A stretch of DNA of 40,341 bases from Granulicella sp. (GTDB lineage Bacteria > Acidobacteriota > Terriglobia > Terriglobales > Acidobacteriaceae), in NCBI GenBank assembly GCA_003133205.1, contig PKWK01000105.1, positions 1 to 40,341 on the forward strand. The letters run 5' to 3'. This document shows positions 16,689 to 25,569 of the stretch, piece by piece (within the stretch, counting starts at the first letter, position 1; the number at the start of each line of letters is the position of its first letter). The notes under the pieces are model-generated. The model saw only the letters and a program-made list of their open reading frames with translations, was not told the origin of the DNA and did no database searches. Position numbers and translations under genes: made by a program.

Positions 16689-18845
16689 TCAGCCGCGGAT
16701 GCTGGTCTTGCCATCGCCGAAGACATCATAGGCGAAGCCAAAGCGCGGCATAAAGTGGCTGTAGATCGGCTTAATCATGTTGTTGACGAACCCTGCATCT
16801 CCCGGGAACAGGAGCCCCGCCAAGGCGGTAGGATGCGTCGTTGAGATCTGGCCTGCGGCCCATGCCGTCTGGCTGAACATACCCTGCCGTAACTTCAGCT
16901 CATGTTGCGGATAGAACGGTTCGTAGCGCAGTCCATAGGTCAGGGTCAGCCGGCGGTTAACTTTCCAGCTGTCCTGGGCATAGTAACCAGTGATCTTGTA
17001 GCGGTTGTTGAAGTACTGGCCGGAAGCTTGCTGGAAGGCAGTGAGGCCGCCCAGCAGGAAGCTGGCCATCGGGGTCACGATGGAGGTGCTGCTGTTGAAG
17101 ACGAAGATCCCCGGCTGCTGGAACTGGTTGTCGATGTCCATTTTGGCGGTCTCGCCATGGAAGCCGAACGCCATGGAATGGCTCCCCTTGACCCAGCGCA
17201 GATCGTCGGAGAGGGTGTAGTTATTGCGGCGGAAGGTGGCCGCCGGGTTGTCGCCGATGTTGAACAGGTTGCTCGCGGTCGAGGCGCCCACCGTGATCTG
17301 ATTGATCTGCTTGAAAGCCGGCTGCCAAATGTTGACGCCGAAATCGTTGACGTTGGGCGCGCCCGCAATCGGACCGCGGCCGGCATTCTCAATCTGGTAG
17401 CTGAGGATGAAGTTATTGACAAGATTGCCTGAGAAGGTGTGGGTCTCGCCAATGAGTGCGTTGTGATAGCGGATGGAGGCCTGGTCGGCATAGGTAAGCA
17501 GGTTCTTCGTATCGAGGACGCCTTTGTTGTCGAATCGGTCGTAGAAGTACCGCAGCTCCAGGTGATCTTTTTCGGTAAGCTTTTGGTCGCCGCGGGTCGT
17601 GTACTCGATGTAGTTCTGGCTGCTTGGCTTGAAGAACAGATACGTGCCATCGGTACCGGTAATCGTGGGCAGGTACTTCAGCACCGCGAGCGAGGAGGAG
17701 TTGTAGTCGGCCGGATTTACCTGACACGTATACGTGGTGCCAGTCTGGACGCAGGGATACGCGGTGTGGGTAGTTGGATTCGCAATCGTAGGCGATCCCA
17801 GGCCGGTAAAGGTCCCGGCAAGTTGCGCCGGGGTGGGCAATATGGCCGAACCACCAGCCGCGTTGTTTCGAATGCGGGTCGCTTGGATGCCAAATGAGAA
17901 GAACGACTTGTCGTGGCCATCATAGAGGTGTGGAATCACGACCGGTCCGTTGATTGTGCCGCCAAACTGGTTGCGTTTCAGGAAGTCGCGCGTCTTTACC
18001 CCGTTCTGGTAGCCGAAATAGTTGGCGGCATTGAAGACCCGGTTGCGCACGTACTCAAACACATCGCCATGCAGTCCGTTTCCTCCGCCACGGGTGATGA
18101 TATTCACCACTCCACCGGCGTTCTGGCCGTATTCGGCGTTGTAGTTGCTGGTCTCTACGCTAAACTCCTGCAGCACATCGGGGAACGGGAAGGGCGCATT
18201 GACGTTGGTGTACTCGTCGACGTTATTGCCACCGTCGAGCATGTAGTTGACCTGGTTGGCGCGCGTGCCATTGATCGTGACGGCAGCTACTACCGGAAAG
18301 GTCTTTGTCTGCCCCTGGTCAATGTTCAGACTGGAGGCCACCACCACGCCGGGCACCAGCGTCGTCAAGGCGGCAGCATTCCGGCCGTTCAGCGGGAGAT
18401 CGTTCACTCTCCTTTCATCAATTACCTGCGAGAGAGTTCCGGTGGTTACGTCCACTTGAGGTGGCACGTCGGTCACGGTCACCGTCTCAGACGCGGCTCC
18501 TAGTTTCAGGGATATGTTTACGGTGAGGGCCTGGTCGGCCTGCAGGGTCGCATTGTTGTCGACAAAGGTGGAGAAGCCGGCGGCATTGGCCGTGATGGTG
18601 TACTCCGCAGGCGGCAGCGACGGGAAGACGTACGTGCCGGAATTGTCAGTCGTTGTGATGCTTGCCGCGCCCGTACCGCTCCGGGTGGCCGTTATCTTCG
18701 CTCCAGCCACGAGGGCGCCGGTACCGTCGGTGACAGTACCCCCGATCTGGCCGCGGCCCTGGGCGAAGGCGCCTCCTGCAAAAGCGAGGAAGACGGCAAG
18801 GACTGCGAACGAGCTGCGAATCAAGCAAAACTGTTTCTTCGTCAT
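16689..18845 (-). CDS. Oar-like TonB-dependent receptor, N-terminal part ending at an in-frame TGA
   Basis: The ATG at 18845 has a good ribosome site (AGGAGAG). A signal peptide (FAVLAVFLAFAGGAFAQG) is followed by a carboxypeptidase-regulatory-like domain at about residues 32-115 (GQIGGTVTDGTGALVAGAKI). The plug domain comes next (LPLNGRNAAALTTLVPGV; GGGVVNIITRGGGN-like segment), then the first barrel strands. At residue 718 (SIRG) the frame meets TGA, where relatives have Gly (SIRGGAGMFYD), and then continues unchanged. A GGA to TGA change is the simplest explanation. Such receptors import oligosaccharides or other large substrates in Acidobacteria. Being the first gene of the xylanase/xylosidase operon suggests xylo-oligosaccharide uptake. 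Full length would be about 1127 codons, normal for the family. Confidence 0.88.
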   Translation of the reverse strand: MTKKQFCLIRSSFAVLAVFLAFAGGAFAQGRGQIGGTVTDGTGALVAGAKITATRSGTGAASITTTDNSGTYVFPSLPPAEYTITANAAGFSTFVDNNATLQADQALTVNISLKLGAASETVTVTDVPPQVDVTTGTLSQVIDERRVNDLPLNGRNAAALTTLVPGVVVASSLNIDQGQTKTFPVVAAVTINGTRANQVNYMLDGGNNVDEYTNVNAPFPFPDVLQEFSVETSNYNAEYGQNAGGVVNIITRGGGNGLHGDVFEYVRNRVFNAANYFGYQNGVKTRDFLKRNQFGGTINGPVVIPHLYDGHDKSFFSFGIQATRIRNNAAGGSAILPTPAQLAGTFTGLGSPTIANPTTHTAYPCVQTGTTYTCQVNPADYNSSSLAVLKYLPTITGTDGTYLFFKPSSQNYIEYTTRGDQKLTEKDHLELRYFYDRFDNKGVLDTKNLLTYADQASIRYHNALIGETHTFSGNLVNNFILSYQIENAGRGPIAGAPNVNDFGVNIWQPAFKQINQITVGASTASNLFNIGDNPAATFRRNNYTLSDDLRWVKGSHSMAFGFHGETAKMDIDNQFQQPGIFVFNSSTSIVTPMASFLLGGLTAFQQASGQYFNNRYKITGYYAQDSWKVNRRLTLTYGLRYEPFYPQHELKLRQGMFSQTAWAAGQISTTHPTALAGLLFPGDAGFVNNMIKPIYSHFMPRFGFAYDVFGDGKTSIRG

Positions 18846-19030
18846 GTGGCTCTCTCCTGACCGCCCGGCCCTCCGTCGACACCACGGAAAAACGGAGATT
18901 GGCTGATCGGAGGGAGTTGTATAGAACCGGAGAGGTGCACGATAGACAGATACCGTCTCTGACCGTCAGGAATCAGCGGTAACACGTTTATTTTTATGAG
19001 TTTATGCTGTTTACTCGGCGAAGACTAAAC

Positions 19031-20329
19031 TCACTCGGCGGACACGGCCAGAACCCTCGGCGGCCCAGGGGTCTGGTCGGTCACGGTCGTTCCAAGCACT
19101 ATTTGCAGGTTAGGATGGGCCGGGTCGAGTTCCGCCGCCTTGGAAATGGTCTGCATCAGCCGCGGATCGGTAAGGAACTCCCCTGCCGACTGCGTGCCGT
19201 AGGTATAGAGTCCGCCGATCACGACGACCACGTGCCCCGTCTCCGAGTTACGAATGCGGGATATCAGCGCATAGTCCTGCAGGACCGGGCCGTGGACCTG
19301 GCCCACGTTCTCGCGAGACTGATTTGTGGCCCAACTCCAATTGCGAGAAGCCGGATCTTTCGAGTCCTTAATATAGATGAGGTGCCTGTCCGCATCCAGT
19401 GCCAGGCTGTAGCGCAACTGGCGGGTCAGCCTGAGGCTCCACTCGTTGTTGAATGCACCGATCAGGACCACCGGTCCTTCTCTGAGGTCGGAGAATGACC
19501 TCGAGTTCTCGTTCCGGATTACAACCGTCTTGCCACTCGACTCGAGCGCGCCCACCACGCGGGCCATCGTAACCGCATCGGCAAACGGCACGGTGTGCGA
19601 AGGGTTCGGCGCAAGAATAGGAGTGGAAGAATCGCCATTGCCATCTTCCTGCGCAGGCGTCGGAGGACCGTTGGGCACGTCGCCGATCGCTAGAAGCACC
19701 GGTCCCGGGGTGTCGAGGACTGGCTTCCAAAACAGGTCCTGGGCGGTCGCTCGATGGAGCCAGCCATACCCAAGACCCCCAGCGGCCAGAACAACGGCGC
19801 AACAAACGTAAAGCCAAAGAGCACCGGCTCTTCGGTGCACGGGGGAGTGCGCCAAGGCAAGCTGTGGCTCCAGCGCGATATCGAGGTGCTCAACACCGGC
19901 TTTGGGCTGAATGACCAGCGGGTCGGAGACGGCCACATGTCCAGAGCCGCCATTAGCGGCCTGCAAGGGCAACCCGAAGCGCGGGATGTACGAGCCCGGT
20001 ATGAGCCCCATCCGCAGCTCGGTACGGTGCTTCTCGTCTCCGTAATAGATAGCAAGCCGTTTGCGGAGTTCGGTTGCCGCGGTCCGAACAATGTGGTCCA
20101 GGTTGGTATCGTAGGTCGGTTCTCTGCCAAAAACCTCGACGCCGATCGTGCGTTCCTTGATCTGGCTCGCGGAACCGTTCAGGGTTTGCTCAACCACATA
20201 CCGGAGAAAGGCAACAGACCTTCTGCTGAATCGAAAGACATCGTCCCGGACCAGCAGGTCGAGCTGAGCGCGGATCATCTCCGCAGTCAGGCCAACCGCA
20301 ACTCCGTCTTCGACTTCGAGGTCAATCAT
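19031..20329 (-). CDS. Membrane protein with acidobacterial regulator-like N-terminal domain
   Basis: About 432 residues from the ATG at 20329; a GTG at 20404 is in frame but has no clear ribosome site, and the start is uncertain. Residues about 15-120 hold a module frequent in Acidobacteria: FRFSRRSVAFLRYVVEQTL, IKERTIGVEVFGR and YDTNLDHIVRTAATELRKRL. It looks like a helical or winged-helix regulatory domain facing the cytoplasm. One membrane helix follows (LWLYVCCAVVLAAGGLGYGW). The C-terminal part, about 230 residues, is probably periplasmic and resembles domains annotated only as hypothetical. The gene is the last of a tight operon with the VWA gene and a large exported protein. A one-helix sensor or regulator with DNA-binding potential is a reasonable inference, not a demonstrated role. 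Confidence 0.65.
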   Translation of the reverse strand: MIDLEVEDGVAVGLTAEMIRAQLDLLVRDDVFRFSRRSVAFLRYVVEQTLNGSASQIKERTIGVEVFGREPTYDTNLDHIVRTAATELRKRLAIYYGDEKHRTELRMGLIPGSYIPRFGLPLQAANGGSGHVAVSDPLVIQPKAGVEHLDIALEPQLALAHSPVHRRAGALWLYVCCAVVLAAGGLGYGWLHRATAQDLFWKPVLDTPGPVLLAIGDVPNGPPTPAQEDGNGDSSTPILAPNPSHTVPFADAVTMARVVGALESSGKTVVIRNENSRSFSDLREGPVVLIGAFNNEWSLRLTRQLRYSLALDADRHLIYIKDSKDPASRNWSWATNQSRENVGQVHGPVLQDYALISRIRNSETGHVVVVIGGLYTYGTQSAGEFLTDPRLMQTISKAAELDPAHPNLQIVLGTTVTDQTPGPPRVLAVSAE

Positions 20330-20425
20330 GTCAAGTCCAGTGCCAGCGATTCTAGCACTCTGACAATATGCCGAAAAACCGCTCAGCCCGGACCAGCGCT
20401 CCACGCCTCGTTTTCTTGGGCATTC

Positions 20426-21478
20426 CTATTTCGCAACAGGCGCCGCTTCCGGTGACGAAAAGCCTCGCGCGGCTTGCTGGGTTTCGATGAGCCGATATCC
20501 AGTCCGGGTCCGAATCCGGTATTGCTGTAGGTTCTTACCTACCAGCTTTACCGTAATCGTGCGCCACCCGCGGTTGGGATTCACTTGAGGATAGTAGCTG
20601 AGGGCATAGAGGTGCGCGAGGTCATCCCGGATGGACGCAAACGCCTGCTTCTCATCCTTCCAGTCCCGGGAGAAGTAGGCCTTGCCGCCGGTGGCTTTGC
20701 TCATGCGCTCAAAGACGGCGGTGGAGATTGGCTCCGACTGCGCTTGCCGCGTACTGATCATGTAAATGATGGTCCCGGTTGACTGAGCCAACTCCGCTAC
20801 GTCCTCCGGAGGCACCAGGCTTGCATTGTCAGGGCCGTTGGAGAAGACCACGATTGCCTTGCGCCCGGTCAATGGAGCGGCATCTTTCACGGTCAGCAGG
20901 AGGCTGTTATAGAGCGCTGCATCGTCGCCGGCGACGGTGTTCCGAACGCCGCGCAGAACCTGGGAGCGGTCAGGAGTAAGGGTGGCGACCTTGGAAAGAT
21001 TTCGGCTGTAGGAATAGAGCGCAACCTTGTTCACGCCCTCCAGAGAGCGGATGAAATCGGCAATCGCATCCTGGGCAAAGACAAATCCCGGGTACATGTA
21101 GTTGCTGGTGTCGAACAGGATGAACACGTTTGCACCGGCAGCTCGCTTGGCTTGATCGTCTGCGGAATCCGTTCCGCTGGCCGCCTGCGTAAAGGGGCTG
21201 TCATCGGATGCGGGTTTGCCATTCAGCGTGCGGATCGGCTCGTTCCCCTCTTCGAAGGTTGCCGTCTTCTCGGGAATTTTGTCCTCAAGGATGGAAAAAT
21301 CCTCAGGATGAAGGCCGCTGATGTAATTCCCCTTGCGGTCCGTCACGGCGACACTCAACTGCACCAGGACGACGTTGACATGAATTGGGGACGCTTCGTT
21401 CTGGGCCGCGGCTCCGCCACCTCTCTTTGCGAGAGGAGCCGAAAACAGCCAGAGAAATAGAAAGACCTTTCTTGTCAT
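20426..21478 (-). CDS. VWFA-related domain secreted protein
   Basis: A 350-residue protein with an N-terminal signal peptide (VFLFLWLFSAPLA). A short beta-rich segment (VVLVQLSVAVTDRKGNYISG) and SILEDKIPEKTATFEEGNEP follow, both typical of the acidobacterial VWFA-related family (TIGR03436 type). The von Willebrand A fold begins at NVFILFDTSNYM. The metal-site motif DxSxS reads DTSNY, so the last Ser is replaced and metal binding may be altered. The rest of the fold is visible (KAIVVFSNGPDN; GTIIYMIST; AFASIRDDLAHLYALSYYP). VWA proteins usually mediate protein-protein contacts. The ATG at 21478 lies seven bases after the stop of the upstream gene, and its ribosome site (AGGGGG) adjoins that stop. 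Confidence 0.88.
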   Translation of the reverse strand: MTRKVFLFLWLFSAPLAKRGGGAAAQNEASPIHVNVVLVQLSVAVTDRKGNYISGLHPEDFSILEDKIPEKTATFEEGNEPIRTLNGKPASDDSPFTQAASGTDSADDQAKRAAGANVFILFDTSNYMYPGFVFAQDAIADFIRSLEGVNKVALYSYSRNLSKVATLTPDRSQVLRGVRNTVAGDDAALYNSLLLTVKDAAPLTGRKAIVVFSNGPDNASLVPPEDVAELAQSTGTIIYMISTRQAQSEPISTAVFERMSKATGGKAYFSRDWKDEKQAFASIRDDLAHLYALSYYPQVNPNRGWRTITVKLVGKNLQQYRIRTRTGYRLIETQQAARGFSSPEAAPVAK

Positions 21479-21485
21479 AATCCCC

Positions 21486-24400
21486 CTATTTTGCGTTGAC
21501 CTCTGTCGCCGTCCGCGCTATCGAAGTGGTCGGAGGCGCAACTTGCTGTAAGACGATCTTGCCCTCGCGAAACGCCTCCCCGGTCTCCTGCATCGCGCGC
21601 AGCACAGCCGGCCAATCCTCAAGGTCTGTTGCGAATATCTTGGCTACCATATCGCGAGTCAGCTCGGGAACAAGGCGGTTCAGCATCACCGGCGAATAGC
21701 CCATGTCATCTGCCAGGCGAGCCCAGTACAAATTGCCGGACTCCCAGCGTTCGCCGAAAAGGCGGCTGGAATACGCTCCATAAAACGGAAATGGTTTTAC
21801 GTTGAGCAGCTCGCGAGCATAGGTTCGAGCCAGGGTGGGATGTGGAACACCGAAGTCTCTCGAGAGACGCTCCCAACTGACTTCCGTTGGATAGCGACGC
21901 GAAAGCTCCTGCAATTGCCCAGATGTCTTACCTATGGAGGCGGCCTTTGCAGGATATCTCTTCAGATATTCCGCGCCCAGATAGAACGTATTTGCCGGTA
22001 GCATTTGGCGAAGGATTGCTGGAACATCTTCCGGGCGCTGCAACCCCAGTTCAACCCGCTTCAAGCGCTGCGGCTCCATGCGATCGGAAAGAATGCCGAG
22101 CACAGTGTCCCGAAGCTCCGGACTCTTTGCCGACTCGCTTATCAGCTCTTCCCCGAACCGTTGATAAAGAGCCACGGCATGAAGTTCGTTCGGGGTGACA
22201 TTCCACCAACGCGCAAGAACAGCGTCAGCCAGCAATTCAGGAACCAGCTCTTTCCAGATGAGAGCCTGGACATTCTCCGGAGTAATCATGTCCTGCTCCG
22301 CGGTTGCCAGGGAGTAGGGCAAGTCGGCCAGAGAACCCATCAGATAAGCGCCGCCGCCAGCCGATACACCCGCACCCATCAACATGGGCGTCTGCCAGAG
22401 TCGTTCGGATCCTGTGACCGTAATTCCGAGGAAGTCGTGCGAGCGCACGAACAGCGGATTGATATGGAGAATCTGAGCGCCGGGCGGTTCGTAGTACGCA
22501 TAGTTGAGGCCCACGAGAGCATCCCTGAGAAGCGGGGACAACTGGCCTCGCGCAGCCTCCAGTTGAGCGCGCGTACCCGGCGTCTTAATGACCTTCGTCA
22601 GGTCCGTCTTCGCCTGCAACTCCGCGTGGTGGCCGGTGTTCACTCTTGGCGCCCAGTCGACCTTCTCGCTCTTGCTGAAGATTTGACGGGGCATCTCGAA
22701 GTCGCGGAGTTCTTCCGCAAGGGAGAGCAACCGGTCGCTTGCCGGGTGGCCCGCCGCCATTCCATTCAGGCCATCGCTAAGGGCGAACAGCGTATCGAGA
22801 GAAACGAGGCGCTGGTCGTTCAGGACCGATCGAATTCTCGCAGCCAATAGGGCATGCACTTGCTGACCGTCCGGACTCTCCTGAGCAGGCCCCGCGAGCA
22901 CGTCGACGATCTGATCCTGCGAAGTGCCCGTCTTGCCAGTTGCCGCAGACATCAGTGCATCCAGCGAGTTGCGAGCAGCGTCAAAGAGCTGCGTTGAGGA
23001 AGAAATCCTGGCGTAGGGCTTAATCATGCTCTGCCAGGCCATATCCTGTTGGGCGTTCGCAATCTCTCCCTGACGGGCCATGATTTGCCAGAGTCCGACA
23101 CTGGCCTGGAAATCTCCCATCGCGTTACCGCGCAGAGCCTGGTCGGAAATCTTATCCACGGCGTCTGCCGCAGTCAAAAAGCGGGAGATGGATTCGTCGC
23201 TCAGGTCCGGAAACTCGGTGAAGATGAGGTACCAGCTACTGAGTTGGGTGAAGTGGCTCGCCAGCAGGTTGACCGTCTCGGCGGACAGGTGCTTTTGCGG
23301 GGGGCGAACGCTGTCCAGTTCACTCAGCAGGAGGTAGACCTGGAGCGCTCCACTGTCGGTTTCCGTACGAGAAAGGGCGGTCATCGCTTCGAGCAACTGC
23401 TCGGGATGATCCCAACTACGGCCGCGCCTGGCCAAGGTGCGGTCGGCTCGGGAAATTGCTTTCCCACGCACGATTTCTTTCCAGGCATCGAGGCCACCTG
23501 GGACACGTATTTCGCCGGAAGGCTCCCATTCGAGACGCGTCAACAGAACCGTGAGGTCGGGCGCCTTTGGAAAGACACCTCTCGCCGCGGGCGATTCAAC
23601 GCCGGGCGATCGAAACGCCTCGTACAAATGTTGCAGGCGGGGAGATTGGGTGAGATGATCCTGTTCGCTCTGGCTGCTCCGCGCCATGGCATCAAAATAC
23701 GCAGCCAGCCAACCGTTGTCCTTTGCGAGCAGGTGAGTGACGAAGTCTCCGGGGGAGTCTGGACTCGCTCCTACGAGCTCTTTCCAGACCGCCTCGGAAC
23801 CTGCTTTCCCGGGCACGATCACGTGTCCGGAGCGAATGCATATCTGGCTTCCGTAAAAATCCAGCGTGGCGGCATAGGGAAGCAGCCTCCGAAGCCCTGG
23901 AGACTGTTGCAAGGCGGAGCTGGTCTCTGAATCATTCTTGACCAAAGCCCAATACAGTCGTGCCGTCAGCGGGTCGTTTGCCAGAACATCCAGAACAGTC
24001 CCGTAGCTTCCTCTCTGGCCCGGGTTCAGAGCAAGCCAATCGCTCTCGTTGAAGAGGACTGGAACCGAGGTAGCCGGATACGAATAATTGAACGGAACGC
24101 CTTTCTGGAGCGACTCTTCGAGTTCAGTGAGAGGGAAGCCTGAGTCGATCGTAAGAAACGCGCGTGTCGCGTTTGTCGTCTCCAAAACCAGAGTGCTCTG
24201 ACTGCACCCATCCCGCAGCCGATATCCCAGGACCCGGAGTAAGGTGTCCGCATCTTTGCAGTTGGCAACATGGATTGTGCCGACTTGCCCAGCCAATACC
24301 TGGAGTTCTCGTGCCTGGTGCAAGTAGCGGTTGAGCAACCGCAAAAACTCTGTTTGGGTACTCTCGTTATAGCCCAGCAGATAGCTGTTGCGCGCCAGCA

Positions 24401-24650
24401 ACGGCAATACGTCGTCGGGTGAAACCTCTTGACTGATGCCGGCCATGCGCAGAAACGATCGCAGAGGCCCAGGAATAATAACTCGATTGCCCGACCGAGG
24501 GGCCGACGCCGCAATCCCAGGAGCCGGGGTGTCCGGCCGTGCTGACCACGAAGCTGCATGAACCGCGTCGCCAGAATAAACGCACGCGCAAACAGACAGG
24601 CCCAGTACGGCCCCCGCAACGGAAATGGACGGACGAAGAGAAAACATCAT
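21486..24650 (-). CDS. Large exported protein of unknown function, first gene of a three-gene operon
   Basis: I do not recognise this 1054-residue protein. The ATG at 24650 is preceded at seven bases by AGAGGTG and is followed by a signal peptide (VAGAVLGLSVCACVYSG); a second ATG follows directly. An upstream start at 24692 would place 14 extra residues before the signal. The mature protein is largely alpha-helical with many Leu-rich short segments (for example SPDDVLPLLARNSYLLGYNE; LQVYLLLSELDSVRPP). There are few cysteines and no obvious catalytic motif. A region near residue 700 contains LVGLNYAYYEPPGAQILHIN and LWQTPMLMGAGVSAGGGAYL, the best-conserved-looking part. It is tightly linked to the VWA gene, suggesting a joint role at the envelope. 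Confidence 0.75.
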   Translation of the reverse strand: MMFSLRPSISVAGAVLGLSVCACVYSGDAVHAASWSARPDTPAPGIAASAPRSGNRVIIPGPLRSFLRMAGISQEVSPDDVLPLLARNSYLLGYNESTQTEFLRLLNRYLHQARELQVLAGQVGTIHVANCKDADTLLRVLGYRLRDGCSQSTLVLETTNATRAFLTIDSGFPLTELEESLQKGVPFNYSYPATSVPVLFNESDWLALNPGQRGSYGTVLDVLANDPLTARLYWALVKNDSETSSALQQSPGLRRLLPYAATLDFYGSQICIRSGHVIVPGKAGSEAVWKELVGASPDSPGDFVTHLLAKDNGWLAAYFDAMARSSQSEQDHLTQSPRLQHLYEAFRSPGVESPAARGVFPKAPDLTVLLTRLEWEPSGEIRVPGGLDAWKEIVRGKAISRADRTLARRGRSWDHPEQLLEAMTALSRTETDSGALQVYLLLSELDSVRPPQKHLSAETVNLLASHFTQLSSWYLIFTEFPDLSDESISRFLTAADAVDKISDQALRGNAMGDFQASVGLWQIMARQGEIANAQQDMAWQSMIKPYARISSSTQLFDAARNSLDALMSAATGKTGTSQDQIVDVLAGPAQESPDGQQVHALLAARIRSVLNDQRLVSLDTLFALSDGLNGMAAGHPASDRLLSLAEELRDFEMPRQIFSKSEKVDWAPRVNTGHHAELQAKTDLTKVIKTPGTRAQLEAARGQLSPLLRDALVGLNYAYYEPPGAQILHINPLFVRSHDFLGITVTGSERLWQTPMLMGAGVSAGGGAYLMGSLADLPYSLATAEQDMITPENVQALIWKELVPELLADAVLARWWNVTPNELHAVALYQRFGEELISESAKSPELRDTVLGILSDRMEPQRLKRVELGLQRPEDVPAILRQMLPANTFYLGAEYLKRYPAKAASIGKTSGQLQELSRRYPTEVSWERLSRDFGVPHPTLARTYARELLNVKPFPFYGAYSSRLFGERWESGNLYWARLADDMGYSPVMLNRLVPELTRDMVAKIFATDLEDWPAVLRAMQETGEAFREGKIVLQQVAPPTTSIARTATEVNAK

Positions 24651-25290
24651 CGCTGAACACCTCTTCAGGGCCCTGAGATTTTCGCCAAACACTACAGACT
24701 GGAGCGGCCCGCATCCACGAACAATTTCTGTGGAACCGATACTCTGCGAAATGCGATTCAGCGCTACCTTTGGATCTAACCTACGTACATGCTATTGGGT
24801 ACCAATATTTGTATACGTGCAACAAGAGATATTGCTGGTTCCGTTCGTAACGCCTTTCACGGCTTCCTCTGAAAAAAGTTCGGCGTTCACGTAACCCGGT
24901 CAAAACACTCTACTCCAGTCCTTCGCAAAAAATCCATTTCGATGCAAGTTGCAGTATCAACCCTCCGCGTCCCACCGAGCGGCTCATGACAAACAAATGA
25001 CAAACAACAGACAGGGCGCTGCTAGATGCTAGAGCCGGCCATGCTTCCGACGGCCTTTTGCCGCACATCTCACGATGTCTGCGGCGGATGGATGCCAGTT
25101 CAATGGCGACACCACTCCGGACACCCTGTGGATCGCCGCTGCGGCCCGGTTCCGCCCGAATCTTACCTCTCGCCACCTGAACTGAGCAGCGCTTGTCTGG
25201 CCGCATAAGTCAATGATTTTATGAGAATTGCGGTAAATGCACAGACAAGGCCCACCTATCCCTTCGCCGCTCGTTTCCACCCACGAATGA
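24651..25290. other. Gap without a supported gene
   Basis: No open frame here shows protein-like features; those present are short and rich in residues expected from antisense GC-rich DNA. The part next to 24650 is more AT-rich (about 24760-24900) and is the likely promoter region of the operon running leftward. A short direct repeat, ATGACAAACA, occurs twice in tandem near 24986-25010. The right edge follows directly on the truncated cytochrome b fragment, so this may be DNA left by a deletion or insertion. Confidence 0.45.
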
Positions 25291-25485
25291 CTATGGCGCA
25301 CCGAGGAGCGGAATTCCGTTTTTCGGAACGGGAGACTTCGCCATCAAGAGTGACCAGACCATCGTGAACAGCACGGGAAAGTTGATCCAGTGCATCCATC
25401 GAATCGCAAGCGGATGCTTATCGTCTAAGCGAATACTGGGGGGAACTTCCGGACTCGAAATCTCTTCAGTCTTGGTATGGGTCAT
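25291..25485 (-). pseudogene. Cytochrome b561-like N-terminal fragment
   Basis: The ATG at 25485, after GGTGGA, encodes 64 residues. The middle, KHPLAIRWMHWINFPVLFTM, matches the first helix and heme-ligand region of dihaem cytochrome b561-type subunits of hydrogenases, thiosulfate reductases or YedZ-like partners. After VWS the family pattern is lost and the frame ends in TAG at 25291. The other frames downstream do not carry the rest, so this looks like a true truncation rather than a simple frameshift. A small hairpin (TTCCG, five A, CGGAA) lies near the break. It follows the nucleotidyltransferase gene by 84 bases on the same strand. Confidence 0.6.
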
Positions 25486-25569
25486 GCTTCCACCATCGCG
25501 AGGCCCCATGTCAATCCTGTCTGTATCGTCGCGCAACAAACAGAGATTTTCGACTGGATGCAAGCTCCT

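Noticed and set aside
16689..16691. Internal TGA of the TonB receptor as a selenocysteine codon
   Set aside because: Relatives have Gly here, the receptor is not a redox protein, and no SECIS-like hairpin is seen directly after it.
20329..20404. Upstream GTG start (20404) for the regulator-like membrane protein
   Set aside because: No clear ribosome site is found before it and the added residues show no pattern; the ATG at 20329 was preferred, with some doubt.
25029..25301. Short minus-strand frames in the gap after the cytochrome b fragment as its frameshifted remainder
   Set aside because: None shows the second to fourth helices or histidine pattern of cytochrome b561, so the fragment is treated as a true truncation.
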